In this document: one piece after another, positions 1-9,270 of the stretch
How the letters are laid out: each line of letters starts with the position of its first letter
How positions within the stretch are numbered: the stretch's first letter is position 1
Source of the DNA: Bacillota bacterium
GTDB lineage: Bacteria; Bacillota_A; Clostridia; Lachnospirales; Lachnospiraceae
Direction of reading: 5' to 3'
Length of the DNA: 64,000 nt
NCBI GenBank assembly: GCA_023443625.1
Contig: JAEZTQ010000033.1
Location: 7,097 to 71,096 of the forward strand
Made by a program: the position numbers and the translations under genes
Notes under the pieces: generated by a model
Told to the model about the DNA's origin: nothing
The model's input: only the letters and a program-made list of their open reading frames with translations
Database searches by the model: none

Positions 1-3000
1 TGGTGCTCCAGGTACTACCTTTGAAGTAGTAAAAGTTATATTCTCGCTCCAATTACTTTTACCAAAGCTATTGATTGCCCTGATTCTATAATTATGTGTA
101 CTATTTGGTTCTAGACCTTCGTGGCAAAAGAAGGTTACATCTCCCACATCTCTAATCTGTCCATCAATATCAAGTTGATATACTGAGGCCTTGTCAGTAG
201 GTTCCCATATAATATTCACACTAATAGCACCTCCTGATACTGACGTTATCTTCGGTGTATCAGGAATTGCACCCTTTGTTCTTTTTATAATTTGATTCCA
301 TTCACTTTCACCTGTACTGTTGATTGCTTTAATTTGATAGGTATACTCTGTTTCTGGTAATAGTCCCACATCTGTATAACTATTTGACAAGCAATTTGAA
401 TTTATGATTATATCGTCTCTTTCAATAATGTAATTTGTTGCCTTTGCATCATAATCCCATTCCAGGGTGATACTATTTGAACTTGATTTAGCTATTAAAG
501 AACCTGGCATATTTGGATAATCTATGAGTGTACTAACCACGACCTCCTCTGACCAGTCTGTTTCCTTAAGTAATATATTCCTTGCCTTTACCTTACAGGA
601 ATAAGCTGTATCTGGATCTAGCCCCGTCATGGTTATACTTAATTCTTTGCTATAATCACTTTCCCTTACTAATATTCCATCCTGAAATAGTCCTAATCTA
701 TACTCAACTGATGCCGGATTACTATTTGCATCCCAGGCAATATGAATTGAGTTATGCGTTATATCCGCTGCTTGAAATGCTTTAATTCTTGTTATATTAG
801 CATCTGTATAGAAAGGAACCTGACTACTCCATTCACCAGCATTACTCCACAAATCGCTCTTATGTGGTTCATTTGCATCGCATATATTAAAAGCTCTAAT
901 CCTTATATCGCATTGGGTATTATAAAATTTTGTATCATAGGATAGTTTATTGGATGGAGAAAATGTTATTTCGCTTACACCGTTATAGGCTAATTCGATA
1001 CTATAGCCAACAGCATCTGGTATATCATTCCATGTGATGTCCAGGCTGGATCCGTTGCTTGTTGCAATAATTTCCGTAACAGCACTAGGTGGTAATGGTA
1101 AAGTCTTAAACTCCATTGGCGCAGACCAATAGCTGGACAAACCTGATGCATTAAAGGCACGGATTATATATCTGTATTTTTGATTTGATGCTAATTTACC
1201 ATCAATGAATGATGATATTTTTCTTCCTAAGGACAATTCTGTAATAATGCTATTATCCTCCCCTAAGGTATATCGATATACCTCATAGGATATTGCCCCT
1301 TCTACATTCCCCCAAGTAATCAATGCTTCTGTTGAAGAAACTGATGTAACATTAATACCCCTTGGTGCTGCAGGAGAAGTAATTGTCGATACACTAGACC
1401 CTACACTAATTGCACCAGTATTAGAATTCAGTGCGGTTACCATAACAGTGTAATTGCTATTTGGAGATAATTCCGATAATAGTATTCTTCTATCTCCAGC
1501 AACCAAATCATAGTTTATAGTTATCCACTCAGCGGTAGTAGTTAGCACACCGCTTTTATTCACATACATATTCCCAACCTTAACTTGATATTGGGTAGTT
1601 ACAGGATTTGCATCTTTTATTACAATTTGTAGCCTATTCTCAGATAAAGGCGTTAATTGTACGGTTGGCTTCTCTACCTTTGTACTAATTGAACCGGTTT
1701 TTTCTGAAATATGCCCATTTAGATCTCTTACCTCAACCTTATAAGTATAAACTGTATTAGGTGTTAAATCTGTCTTAATAAATACATTTTCACTAGTCCA
1801 AACTGTTGGAGTACTTGATCCTATGGTGTAACGATAAGGTTCTAATGCTAAACCACCTGTTACATCTTCTGCAGTAGTCGTTATCTTAATACTTGTAGTC
1901 GATACCTCAACTACGGGCGGACTTATTACTGGTGCAGACTTATCAACTCTAAAGGTTACACTAGTTCCGATTTCATCAGCTATTGGATCTTTTGCTGTAA
2001 CTCTAATTGTATGTTTTCCCTCTGATAAATTTGCTATATTTATTACATTGGTAAATGATGCAACCTTTCCTGTCTTAGTTCCTGTTACCGTCATCGTTCC
2101 AGATGCAGTAGTACTACCATCCAAATAATAATTGCATACTACCGCATCATCTTCATCATCTTGTACTTTAATCTGAAGTTGGAAACTAGTATGGGTCTCA
2201 TCTAATATGGTATCACCATTTATATTATAAATACTAACCGATGATGGAGTTGTGCAGGAAAGGCAGGTGGATACAATCTGATATCCACTATCCATAAATA
2301 CATCACAATATGAGCAATGGCTACTCCAAGAGTGACCACTAGATGTATGTTGACTGCTGACACCTCTGTATGTGGAGTATTGAAACCTGTCAAGAAAGAC
2401 TTCCCCGCATATTAGACAAAAAATTTGTTCCCAATGTCCTTGGGATGTATGGTATGGGTTTATGTAATCATAAAATGAATGTGAAGTATGAAGTAAATTA
2501 CACCTACTACATTGTTTTCCTGAAGTACCATATGAAACCCAATTATGGCCTAATTTATTTATAGTAGTTATCTCGGTTACTGTACCACAAACACTACAGT
2601 ACTTATACGTATATCCATCCTTGTCACATGTAGCATCCTCTTTACCAACAGTCCATTGATGACCTGGAACTGGATCAGTGACTGTATAGGAATCTGAGCA
2701 TCTAGAACATTTATAATTCACAATTTTGGGAGTTGTGCAGGTTGCTGCTATTGTCGATACCGCATAGTTATGCCCCAGTTTACCTATCGGAGTTATTGAA
2801 AGAGTAACTTGACATGTTTTACAAGTTACTGTCGTAGATCCATCTTTAGTACAAGTTGCACCTACTGTATCAGATATAGTGCTATGACCCTTAGCCGTTC
2901 CCGATGTTTCTGACTTCGTCGATGTACATCTAGAACATTTATAACTTAGTGTTTTTGGAGTCGTGCATGTTGCCGCTGTTGTGGATTTCAACTCATAATT

Positions 3001-4953
3001 ATGCCCCAGTGCGGGGAGTGTAGTTGTTGAAAGCGTAGTACTGCATCTTGTACATTTAGTTATAGAAGACCCTGCTGTGGTACAGGTTGCTGTATCTGTA
3101 GTTGTTGTCGGACTATGCCCTAGGGGTGTCCCTGATGTTTCTGATTTCGTTGATGCACATCTAGAACACTTATAACTTAGTGTTTTGGGTGAAGTACAGG
3201 TTGCTGCTGTTGATGATTGCTGCACATAATTATGTCCCAATGCGGGGAGCGTAGTTGTTGAAAGCGTAGTGCTACATCTTGTACATTTAGTTTTAGAAGA
3301 CCCTTCTGTGGCACAGGTTGCTGCATCTGTAGTTGTTGTCGGACTATGCCCTAGGGGTGTCCCTGATGTTTCTGATTTCGTTGATGTACATCTAGAACAC
3401 TTATAACTTAGTGTTTTGGGTGAAGTACAGGTCGCTGCTGTTGATGATTGCTGCACATAATTATGTCCCAATGCGGGGAGCGTAGTTGTTGAAAGCGTAG
3501 TGCTGCATCTTGTACATTTAGTTTTAGAAGACCCTTCTGCAGTACAGGTTGCAGCGGTTGTCGTTGTTGATGGTGAATGTCCTAAAGGTGTGCCTGAGGT
3601 TTCTGACTTTGTGGCTGAACATTTAGAACATCTATAGACTAATTTTTGGGGTGAAGTACAGGTTGCTGCTGTTACTGATGGCTGCGTATATGTATGGCTG
3701 CAAGCTTGTGTATAAACTATAAAATCTGTTTCAATCTTATCTTCTATTATTTCATCTATTATTTTATCTATTGTTTCATCCTTATTACTAAGTATATCTT
3801 TTCCTATCTTTTGATATACAGCCTTTGCATTAAGAACGTTATACTCGCCTTTCTCACTAAGATAGTCATTCGTACTACTGATTAAAATGTTCCTAATCTT
3901 TACTGCTGATATACTATAATCTTGACTCCATATCAAGGCTGCCAATCCAGCCACATGTTGTACTGCTGCTGATGTTCCACTAATAACATTCTTACTTCCA
4001 TTTAAACCACCAGCTATTACATTATCTCCAAATGCAAATAAATTAATATCTGTTGAATAATTAGAGTTTTGAGCAACTTGATTATTACAATCAATAGCAC
4101 CAACGCTAATAACATCTGAATAACCTGCTGGATACATAACCTGCTTTTTTCCATTGTTACCTGCTGCTGCAATAACTAAGATATTGTTAGTTATTGCCTT
4201 TTTTATAGCTTGTTCTAAATTTTTGGAATACTCTGTCCCTCCTAAACTTAATGTCACAATATTAATATTATTTTCAATTGCCCATTCCAGGCCTTGTATT
4301 ACATCACTATATGTTCCTATTCCGTTCTTATCCAAGATTTTGACAGAATATAATTCGACTTCTGGTGCAATTCCAACTAAACCATAGCCATTTATTCTAG
4401 CAGCTAATATGGTCGCCATTTCTGTACCATGCCCGTTATCATCATCATAACTTTCAATTCCATCGACAAATGATACACCGCCGGCTATAGTCAAATCTCT
4501 ATTATCCAAATCAATACCTGTATCAAAAATTGCTACCTTGATGCCCGTACCCTTTATGTTATTCTCATGAAATAAGTTAATTTCAGTTTTCTTCACATTC
4601 CATGGAACAGTTTCATCAACAATTTCTTCTTGGGTTTTTGTATTATCTAAGAAGCTATTATTATGTTCTCGCGTTAATATCTTTGTTTGATAGTCCTCGA
4701 TATCTTCTTCATGACTATGGACACATTCCTGATTATGTAACTCCAACTCGTTGCTTTCTTCATGATTATGGTCACATTCCTGATTATGCAACTCTAACTC
4801 ATTACTTACATCATGATTATGAACATGTCCGTTTTTCAATCCTGTTTCAATATAATTTGTATTTAATTCCTCCCCTTTAACGTCGCTAAAAGTTAGAAAA
4901 AATAAAGTAATGCAGGTCATAATAGAGCATAATTTTTTTTTCTTCTTTAACAT
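1..4953 (-). CDS. Giant secreted subtilisin-like serine protease (S8), 3' end outside window
   Basis: One reading frame stays open for 1651 codons from ATG 4953 (GGGGGGAG ribosome site just upstream) to the window edge, so the C-terminus is missing. A Lys-rich signal peptide is followed by a His/Cys-rich stretch (about residues 40-75, two copies of an ELHNQEC-x-H-x-HEE unit) that could bind metal. The S8 domain has its triad at D144 (DTG), H175 (GHGT) and S328 (GTSAA). Residues about 410-760 are Cys-rich 77-residue repeats with CxxC pairs and GH motifs. The rest (about 900-1651) looks like tandem fibronectin III or Big-like domains. It is probably an exported cell-wall-associated protease. 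The anchor type cannot be seen because the end is cut off. Confidence 0.93.
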   Translation of the reverse strand, partial: MLKKKKKLCSIMTCITLFFLTFSDVKGEELNTNYIETGLKNGHVHNHDVSNELELHNQECDHNHEESNELELHNQECVHSHEEDIEDYQTKILTREHNNSFLDNTKTQEEIVDETVPWNVKKTEINLFHENNIKGTGIKVAIFDTGIDLDNRDLTIAGGVSFVDGIESYDDDNGHGTEMATILAARINGYGLVGIAPEVELYSVKILDKNGIGTYSDVIQGLEWAIENNINIVTLSLGGTEYSKNLEQAIKKAITNNILVIAAAGNNGKKQVMYPAGYSDVISVGAIDCNNQVAQNSNYSTDINLFAFGDNVIAGGLNGSKNVISGTSAAVQHVAGLAALIWSQDYSISAVKIRNILISSTNDYLSEKGEYNVLNAKAVYQKIGKDILSNKDETIDKIIDEIIEDKIETDFIVYTQACSHTYTQPSVTAATCTSPQKLVYRCSKCSATKSETSGTPLGHSPSTTTTAATCTAEGSSKTKCTRCSTTLSTTTLPALGHNYVQQSSTAATCTSPKTLSYKCSRCTSTKSETSGTPLGHSPTTTTDAATCATEGSSKTKCTRCSTTLSTTTLPALGHNYVQQSSTAATCTSPKTLSYKCSRCASTKSETSGTPLGHSPTTTTDTATCTTAGSSITKCTRCSTTLSTTTLPALGHNYELKSTTAATCTTPKTLSYKCSRCTSTKSETSGTAKGHSTISDTVGATCTKDGSTTVTCKTCQVTLSITPIGKLGHNYAVSTIAATCTTPKIVNYKCSRCSDSYTVTDPVPGHQWTVGKEDATCDKDGYTYKYCSVCGTVTEITTINKLGHNWVSYGTSGKQCSRCNLLHTSHSFYDYINPYHTSQGHWEQIFCLICGEVFLDRFQYSTYRGVSSQHTSSGHSWSSHCSYCDVFMDSGYQIVSTCLSCTTPSSVSIYNINGDTILDETHTSFQLQIKVQDDEDDAVVCNYYLDGSTTASGTMTVTGTKTGKVASFTNVINIANLSEGKHTIRVTAKDPIADEIGTSVTFRVDKSAPVISPPVVEVSTTSIKITTTAEDVTGGLALEPYRYTIGSSTPTVWTSENVFIKTDLTPNTVYTYKVEVRDLNGHISEKTGSISTKVEKPTVQLTPLSENRLQIVIKDANPVTTQYQVKVGNMYVNKSGVLTTTAEWITINYDLVAGDRRILLSELSPNSNYTVMVTALNSNTGAISVGSSVSTITSPAAPRGINVTSVSSTEALITWGNVEGAISYEVYRYTLGEDNSIITELSLGRKISSFIDGKLASNQKYRYIIRAFNASGLSSYWSAPMEFKTLPLPPSAVTEIIATSNGSSLDITWNDIPDAVGYSIELAYNGVSEITFSPSNKLSYDTKFYNTQCDIRIRAFNICDANEPHKSDLWSNAGEWSSQVPFYTDANITRIKAFQAADITHNSIHIAWDANSNPASVEYRLGLFQDGILVRESDYSKELSITMTGLDPDTAYSCKVKARNILLKETDWSEEVVVSTLIDYPNMPGSLIAKSSSNSITLEWDYDAKATNYIIERDDIIINSNCLSNSYTDVGLLPETEYTYQIKAINSTGESEWNQIIKRTKGAIPDTPKITSVSGGAISVNIIWEPTDKASVYQLDIDGQIRDVGDVTFFCHEGLEPNSTHNYRIRAINSFGKSNWSENITFTTSKVVPGAP
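2699..3700 (-). repeat. In-frame 231-bp tandem repeats (77-aa CxxC units) inside the subtilase
   Basis: The string ctagaacat/c recurs at 2702, 2930, 3161 and 3392, with a diverged copy near 3623, giving a 231-bp period (first interval 228). Each unit encodes CSRC..., TCT..., KCTRC and LGHNY/LGHS motifs. The 3161 and 3392 units are nearly identical at DNA level, which suggests recent expansion. The CxxC pairs could bind zinc or form disulfides. Confidence 0.9.
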
Positions 4954-5101
4954 CTGATACTCCCCCCATTTAATATTTTAATATCTTGATATTATTTACA
5001 TTTTATTGCATATTTTTACACTATCAGATAATACAATATTTTACAACACAAATTCATCATGTTATCCATTTATTTATATGGTAAAAACTACCTATTGATT
5101 T

Positions 5102-5144
5102 GTAAATAAAAAGCTGAAATTGACTTTAACATCAACTTCAGCTT
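5102..5144 (-). terminator. Rho-independent terminator of the 78-aa membrane protein gene
   Basis: Read on the minus strand, a 13-bp stem (AAGCTGAAGTTGA with TCAATTTCAGCTT, one G-T pair) with an 8-nt loop is followed by a T-rich tract (TTTTTATTTAC). It lies 30 bp after the stop at 5175. Confidence 0.8.
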
Positions 5145-5174
5145 CCCATTATTATTCCTTCTTAAATCTATCTG

Positions 5175-5411
5175 TTATTTAGCCACTTTCTCCCTAGTTT
5201 CTTCATTCTCCCCAAACATAGATACCAGCCCCAATAACAAACTTGTGATTGCGATGGCAAAGGTCAAGGATATCATTACCCGTTCCTCTCCTTGGGTATA
5301 TATGTAGGTTAGGCATAGCATCAATGCGATAGCAGATATACTAGCATAAACTAATCCACTCAAAAAACATCTAAATTTACTAAAACGGTATTTTTGTACA
5401 AGTCTTCTCAT
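5175..5411 (-). CDS. Small two-helix membrane protein of unknown function
   Basis: 78 residues starting MRRLVQKYRF. The start at 5411 is chosen because GGGAGGAAG sits immediately upstream; an in-frame ATG 24 bp further up has no such site. Two hydrophobic segments (about residues 15-35 and 45-66) are joined by a short loop. The N-terminus is basic and the tail is charged (GENEETREK), suggesting both ends are cytoplasmic. I recognise no family. It is monocistronic, with its own terminator. Confidence 0.7.
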   Translation of the reverse strand: MRRLVQKYRFSKFRCFLSGLVYASISAIALMLCLTYIYTQGEERVMISLTFAIAITSLLLGLVSMFGENEETREKVAK

Positions 5412-5743
5412 AACTTCCTCCCTTACAAGCTTCAAATATCACCTTATTAATCTCTTTTCTCGGTGATATAACTGATTATGAATAAATACTCAACACAAGA
5501 TTAAATAAGTCATATTCTTTCTTGTCTTTTTATTTATCCTACTTATTAAACGAGATATAAGCCAGAAAAGTTTCATTTATTTTTACTAAAATGTAAATAT
5601 TGGTAATATTATTTATAAAAGGTGTCAATTAAAACTACTTTTTCCTTTATTGAATTAAACTTATTAGTTAGGTATTTAATATATGCTTGATAGCGATAGT
5701 ATTCATTCTCCGGGAAAAAGTATGCATTATCTAAAATATATTC
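5412..5743. other. Gene-free AT-rich spacer
   Basis: This spacer separates the carboxypeptidase stop (5744, minus) from the start of the small membrane protein. It should hold the latter's promoter. A TTGACA box occurs on the minus strand near 5630 but has no well-placed -10 box, so I assign no promoter. Nothing else is visible. Confidence 0.4.
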
Positions 5744-7078
5744 CTAATATTGCATACTCCATAACGCTAACAGCTTTTTTATACAAAATTTATAATCTAT
5801 TTTTGCAATATCTTCTTTTGTATAGATTGGTATTTCAGCATAGTATATATCATCAATATAATATCTTGCATAACCAACGATGCTCTTTTCTTTGATTGGA
5901 GCCTGTAGAACCCTGGGAATCTCATATACTACCTTTACTTTTTCATCCTTTCGCATTAATAAAGTTATTTCTCCCTTAAGGTCCAAGGCTTCATATCTTT
6001 GCTGTCCATCCCTAACTACAAGGGGTTTTAGATTAACATTTTCAAATATTTGCCTGGGTTCATAATTCTTGATACCATAATTCATTAATTCTTTGGTATC
6101 CATCCATTTTAATTGTTTTCTTGGTGGCCAGCCGCTACCCAATACTACGGAAACCAGTGTCCGATCAGATTTCTTTATGGCACCAACAAAGCAGTAACCT
6201 GCACCGTTGGTAAAACCAGTTTTAACACCAATAGCTCCTTCCATCATATAAAGAAAACGGTTTTTATTTGTAATACTATAACTTCTTCCCTTTTTGAGTT
6301 CCTTAAAATTGTATGAAGAGGTATTAGTTATGGATATAAACTGCTCATTTTGAATGGCATAGCTTGCTATTACTGCCAGATCTCTGGCTGTAGTATAATG
6401 ACCTGCCGCATCCAGTCCATTTGGTGTTACAAAATTAGTATTCTCACAACCTAATTCTCTTGCTTTATCGTTCATCATAGTTGCAAAGCCTTCTACAGAT
6501 CCGCCCACATGTTCCGCTATGGCAACAGCTGAATCATTATGGCTTTCCAGCATTAGGGAATATAATAGATCCAATAGATAGTATTGTTCTCCAGGCTTTA
6601 TATTAAGCTGAACATCTGGCATAGTCGAAGCATGGGAAGACACAGTCACTACTTCATCCAATTTTGAATTTTCCAGAGTTACAATGCAGGTCATAATCTT
6701 TGTTGTACTTGCCATAGGCATTTCTTTATATCCATCTTTCTCAAATAAAACTCTGTTATTAGAAGCATCCAACAGTAATGCTGATCTGGCACTAAGCCTC
6801 AAATCATTTGCGCTTATATATCCACCTTTCTCTTCCTCCCCTGCTTCCTCTTTCCTACCCTGTTCCTCAGAAAGAATTTTCTGGTATTCCTTCTCATCTT
6901 CCATTGCCCTAAGATTTTCTTCTTTCAATTCTTTTTCAAAATCCTCCACAATTAGTCCAGAGGAATTTAATATTTCTTCATAATATTCTTTTAGATTTTT
7001 GAATTGAACTGTAGCAAATAAAGCTAACAGCACAAGACAAGGTATGACTGCTACCAATCTTTTCTTCACTATAATCAT
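5744..7078 (-). CDS. D-alanyl-D-alanine carboxypeptidase (PBP5-like, S11)
   Basis: 444 residues. It trims the terminal D-Ala from peptidoglycan pentapeptides outside the membrane. The S11 motifs are complete: STTK at 124-127, SHN at 179-181 and KTG at 286-288. An N-terminal hydrophobic helix (about 8-25) is followed by a long charged, Glu-rich coiled-coil-like spacer (about 27-85) before the catalytic domain, which is unusual for this family. A C-terminal beta domain (about 345-430) follows. The start is ambiguous: ATG 7078, or a GTG four codons in that has AGG better placed. It is divergent from the sortase gene, with 297 bp between them. Confidence 0.93.
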   Translation of the reverse strand: MIIVKKRLVAVIPCLVLLALFATVQFKNLKEYYEEILNSSGLIVEDFEKELKEENLRAMEDEKEYQKILSEEQGRKEEAGEEEKGGYISANDLRLSARSALLLDASNNRVLFEKDGYKEMPMASTTKIMTCIVTLENSKLDEVVTVSSHASTMPDVQLNIKPGEQYYLLDLLYSLMLESHNDSAVAIAEHVGGSVEGFATMMNDKARELGCENTNFVTPNGLDAAGHYTTARDLAVIASYAIQNEQFISITNTSSYNFKELKKGRSYSITNKNRFLYMMEGAIGVKTGFTNGAGYCFVGAIKKSDRTLVSVVLGSGWPPRKQLKWMDTKELMNYGIKNYEPRQIFENVNLKPLVVRDGQQRYEALDLKGEITLLMRKDEKVKVVYEIPRVLQAPIKEKSIVGYARYYIDDIYYAEIPIYTKEDIAKIDYKFCIKKLLALWSMQY

Positions 7079-7375
7079 CCTATCTTTCTCTTCACTCTAA
7101 TTTATTGTAAAAAAACCAGAATATTCATAAAATTAATCATGCTTTAAATTTGAATTTATTACAGCTAATTAGTGTAATTTCTAGGGTATTTTCACCTGAT
7201 AAAGCGCTTTACTCTATTGGTAATAAGAGTTATAATAAACTGGATTATGAAAATCTTATATATATAGACATAATTTTCAAATATTTTTTAATATTTATAC
7301 ATACATTTCCAATATAATTAGAGTTTTTTGCAAGAAAAATCTCACTTAAATGGGATAGGTAATGGGGAGGTTACT

Positions 7376-9169
7376 ATGTCAAATAACGAGAAATTCTATG
7401 AAGATAAGGGTAAGAATACTATACCGGAAGCAAAGGAAGAGGACATTTCTAATACGGATGAAGCTACGAATGAAGCTTTGGCGGAAAATATAAGTGAAAC
7501 CAAGGCAGATACTTTGGTGGAAGACATAGACGAAAACAAGGAAGATACTATTGTGGAAGACATAGAGGAAACCAAGGAAAAGACTTTTGTGGAAACCGTA
7601 GATGAAACAATGGAAGATACCCTGGCGGAAAACACGGATAATACAATGGAAGATCCTTTGGCCGAAAGCATAGATGAAACACTGGAAGATACTTTAGCAG
7701 AAAGCACAGATGAAGCCAAGGAAGATACTTCAGTGGAAACCATAGATGAAGCCAAGGAAGATACTTCAGTGGAAACCATAGATGAAACCAAGGAAGATAC
7801 TTCAGTGGAAACCATAGATGAAGCCAAGGAAGATACTTCAGTGGAAACCATAGATGAAACCAAGGAAGATACTTTGGCGGAAACCACAGAGGAAACAATG
7901 GAAGATACTTTGGCGGAAACCATAGGGGGAAACAAGGAAGAAGTAGCCGGATGCATAGATAACTCTAAGGGGGCTCTTAATGAGGAAACTAATGATAAAT
8001 CCCATGAAGCTATAGGGGACACTGATGTTGAATTAAGGGCAGCAGTCAGGGATGAAGACTCTGCAGCAGATAAAGCTGAAGATACTACAGAAGAAAGCAG
8101 TAATGAACCCAGCCAGGAAATTGATAGTGCACCAGACACCAAAAAGTCAAAAAAGAATAAAATAGACTTGTTTAAAATCTTACGAATCATATGTGGTATC
8201 GGTTTTGTAGTATTTACTGCACTCTTCATCAACGAGGTCTTTATACAGCCTAGAAGAGCCAATATTGCCGTGGACCAGACCAGAGATTTATATAGGAAGA
8301 CTACCCAAGCTCCCATTACATATCAGCCTGAGCCTACAAAAGCACCTGAAAGCACAGAAGTTAAGAAAGGTGTTGACGCTACTCCTACTCCTGATCCTAC
8401 TAGGGATGAAGAGGGCAGGTTGCTGGTATTTCAAGATTTACTGGCTGAAAATGAAGATACGAAGGGATGGATTACTATTCCGGATACAAATATAGACTAT
8501 GTGGTTATGCAAAATAGTGAGGATGATGAGTACTATCTGCGAAGAGATTTTAACCGAGAAGACCAACAAGCAGGAACTCTATTTATAGATGGTAAATCTT
8601 CTGTCGAAGAAAAAACACAGAACCAGGTTATTCATGGACACAATATGCGATCTACAAAAAACATGTTCCATGAGCTAACTAAGTATAAGAAGCTTGATTT
8701 TTTCAAGAAAAATCCTACCTTTACTTATGATACCATTTACCAAACAGGACAATGGAAGATATTCTCTATCTTTATTACCAATGGCTCTAATAGAAAAGAA
8801 CCTTTTTTTGATTATACTCAGTCAACCTTTAAAGATAGCACAGACTTTTTAAATTTTATATATCAAGTTCGTATTCGCTCCATCTTTAATGCGGACACTG
8901 TTGATATTAATGAAAATGATGAAACCCTAACCTTATCCACCTGCTCCTACGAGCTTAATAATTATCGCTTAGTAATCGTTGCTCGTAAGTTAAGACCTGG
9001 TGAAGATCTCATCGTTGACACAGAGAGTTTTAGCAAAAATTCTGACACCCTCTATCCTCAGACCTACTATGATTATTACAAAAAAGAGGCACCCCTATTA
9101 CCTGCTACTTTTGAGGAAGCCCTAGAGCAAGAATTAATCAATTGGTATAAACCTATAGCTACAGAATAA
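7376..9169 (+). CDS. srtB: Class B sortase with long acidic repetitive cytoplasmic N-terminus
   Basis: 597 residues from ATG 7376, which follows GGGGAGG; an upstream in-frame TTG is not needed. Residues 1-260 are extremely acidic and mostly 12-residue repeats (KEDTSVETIDEA/T type). A basic segment and one membrane helix (about 265-290) follow, then a Thr/Pro linker and the sortase fold. Catalytic residues are H422 (HGHN), C523 (LSTC) and R531 (YRLV). Class B sortases are usually about 220-260 residues; the catalytic part here is normal and the rest is extra. With N-in topology the acidic tail is cytoplasmic. It would anchor surface proteins to the wall; no substrate with a sorting signal is visible in the window. 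Confidence 0.93.
   Translation: MSNNEKFYEDKGKNTIPEAKEEDISNTDEATNEALAENISETKADTLVEDIDENKEDTIVEDIEETKEKTFVETVDETMEDTLAENTDNTMEDPLAESIDETLEDTLAESTDEAKEDTSVETIDEAKEDTSVETIDETKEDTSVETIDEAKEDTSVETIDETKEDTLAETTEETMEDTLAETIGGNKEEVAGCIDNSKGALNEETNDKSHEAIGDTDVELRAAVRDEDSAADKAEDTTEESSNEPSQEIDSAPDTKKSKKNKIDLFKILRIICGIGFVVFTALFINEVFIQPRRANIAVDQTRDLYRKTTQAPITYQPEPTKAPESTEVKKGVDATPTPDPTRDEEGRLLVFQDLLAENEDTKGWITIPDTNIDYVVMQNSEDDEYYLRRDFNREDQQAGTLFIDGKSSVEEKTQNQVIHGHNMRSTKNMFHELTKYKKLDFFKKNPTFTYDTIYQTGQWKIFSIFITNGSNRKEPFFDYTQSTFKDSTDFLNFIYQVRIRSIFNADTVDINENDETLTLSTCSYELNNYRLVIVARKLRPGEDLIVDTESFSKNSDTLYPQTYYDYYKKEAPLLPATFEEALEQELINWYKPIATE
7505..7940 (+). repeat. 36-bp tandem repeats encoding the acidic tail of the sortase
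   Basis: A GAAGATACT-type repeat start recurs every 36 bp (7541, 7577, 7613, 7649, 7685, 7721, 7757, 7793, 7829, 7865, 7901). Central units from 7721 to 7864 are almost identical at DNA level and outer ones are degenerate. The period is a multiple of three, so copy-number change keeps the frame. Confidence 0.92.
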
Positions 9170-9205
9170 GCTTAAATAACCCAATTTATAAAGTCAATTA
9201 CTTAA

Positions 9206-9266
9206 ATAAGCCTGTTACAGAATAATTCCTTTTCATTATTAGGGATTATTCTATAACAGGCTTATT
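9206..9266. terminator. Bidirectional terminator between srtB and nspC
   Basis: A long hairpin pairs AATAAGCCTGTTA...AGAATAAT with ATTATTCT...TAACAGGCTTATT. It lies 36 bp after the sortase stop and just 5 bp beyond the convergent nspC stop, so it can serve both genes. Confidence 0.8.
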
Positions 9267-9270
9267 ATAT

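Noticed and set aside
2699..3700. 231-bp tandem repeats as a possible non-coding satellite
   Set aside because: The frame is open throughout, the period is a multiple of three and Cys motifs are conserved; it is part of the subtilase.
7396..8316. Long open frame (306 codons) antisense to the sortase repeats
   Set aside because: It mirrors the 36-bp repeat, which keeps the opposite frame open by composition. It has no ribosome site and a Ser/Val/Leu-only sequence.
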